This document shows positions 1 to 4,615 of a stretch of 6,248 bases of DNA, piece by piece. Below the pieces are notes generated by a model. The model was not told the origin of the DNA. It ran no database searches and saw only the letters and a list, made by a program, of their open reading frames with translations. The first letter of the stretch is position 1; every line of letters starts with the position of its first letter. The stretch spans positions 1-6,248 of the forward strand of contig CALJLC010000264.1 in the NCBI GenBank assembly GCA_937982605.1, given 5' to 3'. This DNA comes from an uncultured Gemmatimonadales bacterium (GTDB lineage: Bacteria > Gemmatimonadota > Gemmatimonadetes > Longimicrobiales > Gaopeijiaceae). A program made the position numbers and the translations under genes.

Positions 1-1
1 C

Positions 2-790
2 GGAGCCGTCTACATCCGGACCTTCGATCTCGGCGGGGACAAGTTCCCGATGTTCCTCCACATGCCGCAGGAGGAGAACCCGTTCCTCGGCTGGCGGGCC
101 ATCCGGGTCTGCCTCGACGAACCGGAGCTCTTCCGCACGCAGCTCCGCGGCCTCCTGCGCGCGACGGCGCACGGTGACGTGCGCCTCATGCTCCCCCTCG
201 TCAACGACGTCGAGGAGATCCGCCAGGTACGGGCGCTGCTCGTGGAGGAGGAGGCGGCGCTCACCCGGGAGGGGATTCCGTACAACGCGGGCTACAAGCT
301 CGGCGTGATGATCGAGACGCCGGCCGCGGCGCTCGACGCGGCGGAGCTCGCCCGCTTCTCCGACTTCTTCTCGATCGGCACCAACGACCTCGTCCAGTAC
401 ACGCTGGCGGTCGATCGCACCAACGCCCGCATCGCGCGCCTCTACAACCCGTTCCACCCCGCCGTCGTGCGCCAGCTCCACCAGGTGGCCCGCGTCGGGC
501 GGGCGGCCGGCATCGAGGTCAGCGTCTGCGGCGAGATGGCCGCCAACCCGCTCGGAGCCTTCCTCATGCTGGGCCTGGACATCACCGCGCTCTCGGTGGC
601 GTGGCCCTCGCTCCCGGAGATCAAGAAGCTCGTGCGGGACGTCCGCATGGAGGACGCTCGAACGGCCGCCAAGCGGGCGCTCTCCGCGGCCACGGGTCAG
701 GAGGTCGTGGAGGCCCTCGTCGAGGGACTTCGGGGTGCCGTGGACATCAAGGCTTTCGCGGGTCGCTGGAGCTTGTCGCTCCCCGAGTGA
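2..790 (+). CDS. ptsI: Phosphoenolpyruvate-protein phosphotransferase (PTS enzyme I), C-terminal part; 5' end outside window
   Basis: Enzyme I takes phosphate from phosphoenolpyruvate and passes it to HPr in the cytoplasmic phosphotransferase system. The frame is open from the left edge, so the gene starts upstream; 262 codons are present, against about 575 in E. coli. What remains is most of the PEP-binding TIM-barrel domain. Visible family landmarks, in fragment numbering: IRTFDLGGDK (5-14, with the PEP-binding Arg at 6), EENPFLGWRAIR, MIETPAA (Glu 105), the PEP-enzyme signature DFFSIGTNDLVQYTLAVDR (Asn 128, Asp 129, Arg 139) and the active-site Cys in VCGEMA (176, codon 527-529). All expected catalytic residues of this half are intact. 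The phosphorylated-His domain and HPr-binding region are not visible. It ends at TGA 788-790, with about 20 residues beyond the usual family end. PEP synthase and pyruvate phosphate dikinase share the barrel, but the motifs fit enzyme I best. Confidence 0.95.
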   Translation, partial: GAVYIRTFDLGGDKFPMFLHMPQEENPFLGWRAIRVCLDEPELFRTQLRGLLRATAHGDVRLMLPLVNDVEEIRQVRALLVEEEAALTREGIPYNAGYKLGVMIETPAAALDAAELARFSDFFSIGTNDLVQYTLAVDRTNARIARLYNPFHPAVVRQLHQVARVGRAAGIEVSVCGEMAANPLGAFLMLGLDITALSVAWPSLPEIKKLVRDVRMEDARTAAKRALSAATGQEVVEALVEGLRGAVDIKAFAGRWSLSLPE

Positions 791-846
791 TTGGGTAGCC
801 TTCGGCCGCTTTTCTGCCCCTGAGAACCGCACCGCGGGAGTCTCGC
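791..846 (+). other. ptsI-metK spacer; no convincing promoter or terminator
   Basis: This 56-nt gap holds the metK ribosome binding site at its right end. A weak 3-bp stem (798-800 with 804-806) lies just before a TTTT run at 810-813. It is too short to be called a terminator. No clear -35/-10 pair and no room for a SAM riboswitch were seen, so metK may be cotranscribed with ptsI. Confidence 0.5.
836..840 (+). promoter_or_regulatory. Ribosome binding site of metK (GGGAG)
   Basis: GGGAG stands 6 nt before the GTG at 847. It fixes the start of metK, because the encoded N-terminus then matches the family (MSTTLFTSESVTEGHPDK). Confidence 0.75.
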
Positions 847-2028
847 GTGAGCACCACGCTCTTCACCTCCGAGTCCGTCACGGAGGGCCACCCGGACAAG
901 ATCGCCGACCAGATCTCCGACGCAGTCCTGGATCACATGCTGGCCCAGGACCCCGGGTCCAGGGTGGCGTGCGAGACCTTCGTCACCACGGGCCTGGCCC
1001 TCGTGGCCGGCGAGGTGACGACCAAAGGCTACGTCCACCTTCCCGACATCGTTCGCGGGACGCTGCAGAGGATCGGCTACACGAACGCGGCGTTCGGCCT
1101 CGACGGCCACACCTGCGCGGTGCTCACGGCGCTCGATCAGCAGTCTCCCGACATCGCGATGGGTGTGGACACCGGCGGGGCGGGCGACCAGGGAATGATG
1201 TTCGGCTACGCATCGGACGAGACGCCCGAGCTCATGCCGGCCACGATCCAATACGCGCACGCCCTGACCCGGCAGCTCGCCCACGTGCGCAAGAGCGGGG
1301 AGCTGCCGTGGGTGCGCCCGGACGGCAAGGCGCAGGTCACGATCGAGTACGACGGAGACCGGCCCGTCCGGGTCCACACGGTCGTCGTGAGCACGCAGCA
1401 CGATCCGGACATCCGCCAGGACGATCTGGTCGAGCAGGTCGCGCAGAAGGTCGTGCGGCCGGCGCTCCCCTCGGAGCTCTACGACTCCGACGACTGCATC
1501 CTGCACATCAACCCCACCGGCCGCTTCGTCATCGGCGGCCCGCACGGTGACGCCGGTCTGACCGGGCGGAAGATCATCGTCGACACCTACGGTGGCGTGG
1601 GCCGGCACGGCGGTGGGGCGTTCTCCGGCAAGGACGCCACCAAGGTCGACCGTTCCGCGGCGTACGCGGCGCGCTGGGCGGCCAAGAACGTCGTCGCCGC
1701 GGGACTCGCGCGGCGGTGCGAGATCCAGCTCGCCTACGCCATCGGCGTCGTGGAGCCGGTATCGATCCACGTGCAGTCCTTCGGGACGGGCACGGTCCCC
1801 GATGCCGAGATCTCCCGTGCCGTCGGCGAGGTGTTCGACTTCCGCCCCAAGTCGATCATCGACACCCTCGGATTGAAGAACCCGATCTTCACCCCGACCG
1901 CGGCGTACGGCCACTTCGGGCGTGAGCCCGAGAGGCGCGCTCCCGACGCGGGTGGTGACGAGGCTCAGTTCTTCCCGTGGGAGCTCACCGACCGCGCCGA
2001 CGACCTGAAGACGGCGGCGGGCGCCTGA
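847..2028 (+). CDS. metK: S-adenosylmethionine synthetase (methionine adenosyltransferase)
   Basis: MetK makes S-adenosylmethionine from methionine and ATP, releasing phosphate and diphosphate; SAM is the main methyl donor of the cell. The 393-residue product has the usual length for the bacterial enzyme. Motifs seen: SESVTEGHPDKIADQ near the N-terminus (His 15 and Asp 17, the ATP and metal site), signature 1 GAGDQGMMFGYA (111-122), HINPTGRFVIGGPHGDAGLTG (220-240, part of the active site) and the phosphate-binding signature 2 GGGAFSGKD (255-263). The C-terminal stretch with ELTDRADDLK (379-388) is also typical. Nothing is missing or broken. The start is GTG with a well-spaced GGGAG upstream; the stop is TGA 2026-2028. 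It follows ptsI by 56 nt and precedes the BFN gene. The enzyme normally works as a cytoplasmic homotetramer. Confidence 0.98.
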   Translation: MSTTLFTSESVTEGHPDKIADQISDAVLDHMLAQDPGSRVACETFVTTGLALVAGEVTTKGYVHLPDIVRGTLQRIGYTNAAFGLDGHTCAVLTALDQQSPDIAMGVDTGGAGDQGMMFGYASDETPELMPATIQYAHALTRQLAHVRKSGELPWVRPDGKAQVTIEYDGDRPVRVHTVVVSTQHDPDIRQDDLVEQVAQKVVRPALPSELYDSDDCILHINPTGRFVIGGPHGDAGLTGRKIIVDTYGGVGRHGGGAFSGKDATKVDRSAAYAARWAAKNVVAAGLARRCEIQLAYAIGVVEPVSIHVQSFGTGTVPDAEISRAVGEVFDFRPKSIIDTLGLKNPIFTPTAAYGHFGREPERRAPDAGGDEAQFFPWELTDRADDLKTAAGA

Positions 2029-2139
2029 GGCGACGACCCGGTGGCCCGAACCCGCGCGCGCCTTCGGAGTACTGGAGAAGCCGGAGGGCGTGAGACGCCG
2101 CGTGCTCCGACCGTTCCCGCATTCCGAGGTCGTGCGCAA
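2029..2139 (+). promoter_or_regulatory. Leader between metK and the BFN gene, with competing stems; candidate cis-regulatory region
   Basis: This 111-nt stretch is open in the BFN frame from GTG 2041 but does not look coding: only 17 of its 33 codons end in G or C, against nearly all just downstream. Stems found by eye: 2061-2067 with 2081-2087 (7 bp, one G-U, 13-nt loop); a perfect 5-bp GAG-loop hairpin at 2087-2099; an outer stem 2082-2086 with 2105-2109 stacked on that hairpin, with a 5-nt bulge; and 2108-2112 with 2128-2132, which pairs part of the ribosome binding site. The first and third exclude each other, as do the third and fourth. No known riboswitch was recognised and no clear promoter was seen. 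Chance pairing is common at this GC content, so a regulatory role is only a hypothesis. Confidence 0.35.
2126..2130 (+). promoter_or_regulatory. Ribosome binding site of the BFN gene (GAGGT), decides the start
   Basis: GAGGT lies 9 nt before GTG 2140. Together with the family N-terminus and the jump in codon bias at 2140, it argues against the upstream GTG at 2041. That upstream GTG does have a possible GAGG at 2027-2030 overlapping the metK stop, so it cannot be fully excluded. Confidence 0.6.
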
Positions 2140-2676
2140 GTGCTCGTCGAGGTCCGGGTCCAGAGCCTGGCGCTGGATCGAACCACCAACACCCCCGTCG
2201 TCATCCTCCAGGAGGTCGACGGCGAGCGCGTCCTGCCCATCTGGATCGGACCGGGTGAGGCCAGCGCCATCGCGATGCAGCTCGCGGAGATGGAGTTCTC
2301 CCGTCCGCTGACGCACGACCTCCTCTGCTCCGTCCTGAAGAGCCTCGGCGGCGCGGTGCGCAAGGTGATCATCACGCGGGTCGAGAAGAGCACCTACTAC
2401 GCCGAGCTGATCGTCCAGCGTAACGGCGATCTCTTCTCGCTCGATGCGCGGCCGTCGGACTCGATCGCCGTCGCGCTCCGTTCGGACGCGCGCATCTACG
2501 CGGAGGACGATCTGCTCGAGGTCGCGTCGATCGAGCTCGCCGACGACGAGGCGGTCAGCGAGCTGACCGAGGAACGACTCGAGCCGATCGACCCCGACCT
2601 GTCCATGGATGCGGAAAAGCTGCGGGAGCACCTGCGGGGTCTGAACCCCGAGGACTTTGGCCGCTTCACGCCCTGA
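2140..2676 (+). CDS. Bifunctional nuclease (BFN/DUF151) family protein
   Basis: The 178-residue product belongs to the BFN/DUF151 family (Pfam PF02577; Thermotoga TM0160 is a structural member, and plant relatives have been reported as DNase/RNase). The role in bacteria is unsettled. Key conserved stretches: VEVRVQSLALDRTTNTPVV at the start (3-21), LPIWIGPGEASAIAM (32-46), FSRPLTHDLL (53-62) and DARPSDSIAVALR (102-114). An acidic tail of about 45 residues follows the domain (for example IELADDEAVSELTEERLEP). The family domain begins at the very N-terminus when GTG 2140 is used. Starting at GTG 2041 would add 33 Arg/Ala/Pro-rich residues with no codon bias. The stop is TGA 2674-2676. The 3' end overlaps the next gene by 20 nt, which suggests cotranscription. 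The family assignment is firm; nuclease activity is inferred from the family. Confidence 0.92.
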   Translation: MLVEVRVQSLALDRTTNTPVVILQEVDGERVLPIWIGPGEASAIAMQLAEMEFSRPLTHDLLCSVLKSLGGAVRKVIITRVEKSTYYAELIVQRNGDLFSLDARPSDSIAVALRSDARIYAEDDLLEVASIELADDEAVSELTEERLEPIDPDLSMDAEKLREHLRGLNPEDFGRFTP

Positions 2677-3847
2677 GCAGCAGAGGGCGCTCCTCGCCGC
2701 GGCGCTCATCTCGGCCGCGCTGACCACGCCGGGGCACGCGACGGCCCAGGACACCACGACGGGAGACCGCGATCCGGCCGCGCTCGGTGGGACCGTCTAC
2801 GTGGGCGAGGCGCTCATGACCGATGGCACGGTCGTGCTCCACCACCTCACGGAGGGGGCTCCGGGCACGCTCGACTCGGTCGACATCGGACAGGACGGGA
2901 CCTTCCGCTTCGAGCTGCCGTGGGCGCCGGATCCGGCGCGCGGCGACGTCTACTTCGCTTCGGTCCGGCATCACGGCGTGCTGTACTTCGGGCAGGCCAT
3001 CACCCAGGCGGCCCAGCTCGACTCGGCGTACACGGTCACCGCGTACGACACGCTGCTCGCCCCGGCGCGGGGCATGGCCGTGCCTCTGCGCTCACGCAGC
3101 GTCTTCCTGGAGCCGGACAGCGCGGGAACGTGGCGCGTCACCGACATCTTCCAGCTCTTCAACGACCGGGATCGCACGCTCGTCACGCGCGAGGGGGGCT
3201 ACGTCTGGGCGCATCCGCTGCCTTCGGCCGCCACCGACGTGGTGGCCGGGGAGGGCGAGCTCTCCTTCGCTGCGGCGGAGTACGAGGAGGGCCGACTCGT
3301 CGTGCGGGCCGCGATCCCGCCCGGTGAGCGCCTCTTCGTCGTGCGGTACCGGCTCCCCGACGTCGAGGTCGAGATCCCCAACGTCGGACCCGCCGGGGCT
3401 TTCGACCTCCTGGTGAGGGAGCCGGCGCCGCCGGTGACGGTGTCGGAGCTCGAGCTGCGGGACCGGATCGAGCTCGAGGCGGGCTCTACGTACATCCGTT
3501 TCACCGGCGTCGACGTCGTGGCGCCTTCCCTTACCGTCGCACGGGGCGAGCGACCCTCGCCCCCGCGCGTGGAGTGGGTGGCTCTCCTCCTCGCGATCGT
3601 GCTGGGCGGCGCGGGGCTCTACGTGCTCCGGCCCCGACCGACGCCGGTGGGCGCGGGTGGCTCGGCCGCGGTCGTCGACGAGGACCGGCCACGGCGGGCT
3701 GCTCCGCCGTCGGTGGAGCGCGAAGCGCTGCTCCACCAGATCGCCCGTCTCGACGAGGACTTCGCGTCGGGACCGCGGGGTGCCGAAGAGCGCGTCGAAT
3801 ATGAGCGTCGCCGCTCCGCGCTCCTGCGGCGCGTCCGGGCGCTCTGA
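2657..3847 (+). CDS. Unrecognised secreted, single-pass membrane protein with cytoplasmic charged tail
   Basis: Function unknown; I do not recognise the family with certainty. The 396-residue product shows: a signal peptide (Arg 5 and Arg 10, then hydrophobic ALLAAALISAALT at 11-23, likely cleavage after ATA at 30); a region at about 44-125 shaped like the beta-sandwich regulatory domain of carboxypeptidases (GGTVYVGEALMTDGTVVLHH, then DIGQDGTFRFELP); a second beta-rich region at about 140-295; a Pro-rich linker; a transmembrane helix at about 306-325 (VEWVALLLAIVLGGAGLYVL); and a charged tail at 326-396. The body is therefore outside the cytoplasm and the tail inside. The start is TTG 2657, inside the BFN gene; it is the only usual start codon between the in-frame TGA at 2642 and the signal peptide. 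The next in-frame ATG (2816) would remove the signal peptide. The only purine-rich stretch, GAGGA at 2650-2654, sits unusually close to TTG, so translation may rely on coupling to BFN. recO follows after 3 nt. Confidence 0.8.
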   Translation: MAASRPEQQRALLAAALISAALTTPGHATAQDTTTGDRDPAALGGTVYVGEALMTDGTVVLHHLTEGAPGTLDSVDIGQDGTFRFELPWAPDPARGDVYFASVRHHGVLYFGQAITQAAQLDSAYTVTAYDTLLAPARGMAVPLRSRSVFLEPDSAGTWRVTDIFQLFNDRDRTLVTREGGYVWAHPLPSAATDVVAGEGELSFAAAEYEEGRLVVRAAIPPGERLFVVRYRLPDVEVEIPNVGPAGAFDLLVREPAPPVTVSELELRDRIELEAGSTYIRFTGVDVVAPSLTVARGERPSPPRVEWVALLLAIVLGGAGLYVLRPRPTPVGAGGSAAVVDEDRPRRAAPPSVEREALLHQIARLDEDFASGPRGAEERVEYERRRSALLRRVRAL

Positions 3848-3850
3848 CCC

Positions 3851-4615
3851 GTGGCGCCGGTCCGGACGCCCGCCATCCTGCTGCGGGCGCACGACTACGG
3901 CGATTCGAGCCGGATCCTGCGCTTCTACACGCGTGACCACGGGCTCGTCAGCGTAGTCGCGCGCGGCGTGAGGGGCCGGAGCGGGAAGGGGACCACCACG
4001 CTGGCGAGCTTCGCCACCGGGGAGCTCACGGTCTACGTGAAGGCGCACCGGGAGCTGCACACGATGAAAGACTTCGAGTGCACACGGCTCCGGGACGGGC
4101 TCGCCGGCCAGGTCCTCCGGTTCGGCGGCGCCTCGGCCGCCGCAGCGGGCGTGCTGGCCCGCGCCCAGCCGGAGCGGCAGGCGGGTGTCTTCGACGCGCT
4201 CGAGCGCGCGTTCGACGCCCTCGTCGAAGTCGAGCCCGAGCGGCTGCCCGGCGCGGTCCTCGCCTCGCTGTGGGCCATCACCGAGTCCTTCGGCTTCGCG
4301 CCGCAGCTCGATCCCTGCGTCCGATGCCACACGCCCCTCGACCCCGGGGAGGTGGGCCGCTTCGACTTCCAGGCCGGAGGCGTCCGCTGCGCGTCGTGCG
4401 CGGTCGATGCCGCCGGCCCCCGCATCGGGCCGATCGCGCGCGGCCAGCTGGCCAGCCTCCTGGAGGGGGTGGCGCCCGAGGATCTCACCCACCCACGACG
4501 TCACCTGGCGCTGGTCTCCGACTTCATCGGCTTCCACGTCGTGACCCGGCCGCTCAAGTCCCTGCGCTTTCTGGGGAGCCTGATGCCCGCCGATCCGGAG
4601 CACGACGATGCGTAG
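3851..4615 (+). CDS. recO: DNA repair protein RecO
   Basis: RecO works with RecR (and RecF) in the cytoplasm to displace SSB, load RecA on single-stranded DNA and anneal strands during recombinational gap repair. The 254-residue length fits the family. The N-terminal OB-fold half shows the usual opening (TPAILLRAHDYGDSSRIL, 6-23, then GLVSVVARGVRGRSGK, 31-46). The helical C-terminal half carries a zinc finger: CVRC (Cys 156 and 159) and CASC (Cys 180 and 183), 20 residues apart. ITESFGFAPQLDPC before the first pair is typical. The start is GTG 3851, only 3 nt after the stop of the upstream gene and without a recognisable ribosome binding site, which suggests reinitiation by ribosomes finishing that gene. 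The stop TAG (4613-4615) lies inside selB, so the two genes overlap by 8 nt. Confidence 0.93.
   Translation: MAPVRTPAILLRAHDYGDSSRILRFYTRDHGLVSVVARGVRGRSGKGTTTLASFATGELTVYVKAHRELHTMKDFECTRLRDGLAGQVLRFGGASAAAAGVLARAQPERQAGVFDALERAFDALVEVEPERLPGAVLASLWAITESFGFAPQLDPCVRCHTPLDPGEVGRFDFQAGGVRCASCAVDAAGPRIGPIARGQLASLLEGVAPEDLTHPRRHLALVSDFIGFHVVTRPLKSLRFLGSLMPADPEHDDA
4597..4600 (+). promoter_or_regulatory. Ribosome binding site of selB (GGAG), inside recO
   Basis: GGAG stands 7 nt before ATG 4608, within the last codons of recO. It supports ATG 4608 as the selB start, from which the P-loop begins at residue 10, as expected for SelB. Confidence 0.7.

Noticed and set aside
768..813. Possible terminator after ptsI: perfect 5-bp hairpin 768-772/778-782, and a 3-bp stem before TTTT at 810-813
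   Set aside because: The 5-bp hairpin lies inside the ptsI coding region and has no T-run; the stem near the T-run is too weak.
791..846. SAM riboswitch in front of metK
   Set aside because: The spacer is only 56 nt and shows none of the known SAM riboswitch architecture.
1592..1876. Short + strand open frames inside metK, the unknown gene, recO and selB
   Set aside because: Out of frame with the real genes, Arg/Ser/Pro-rich and without own start signals or domains; frame shadows.
697..2757. 686-codon open frame on the minus strand opposite metK and BFN
   Set aside because: It lies opposite well-identified genes. High-GC3 coding leaves the antisense frame open, and the translation is Arg/Gly/Asp-rich with no recognisable domain.
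788..3847. TGA stops of ptsI, metK, BFN and the unknown gene as possible selenocysteine codons, given selB nearby
   Set aside because: Each protein is already full-length for its family or architecture at the stop; readthrough of the ptsI TGA meets another TGA after about ten codons, and no SECIS-like hairpin was evident.
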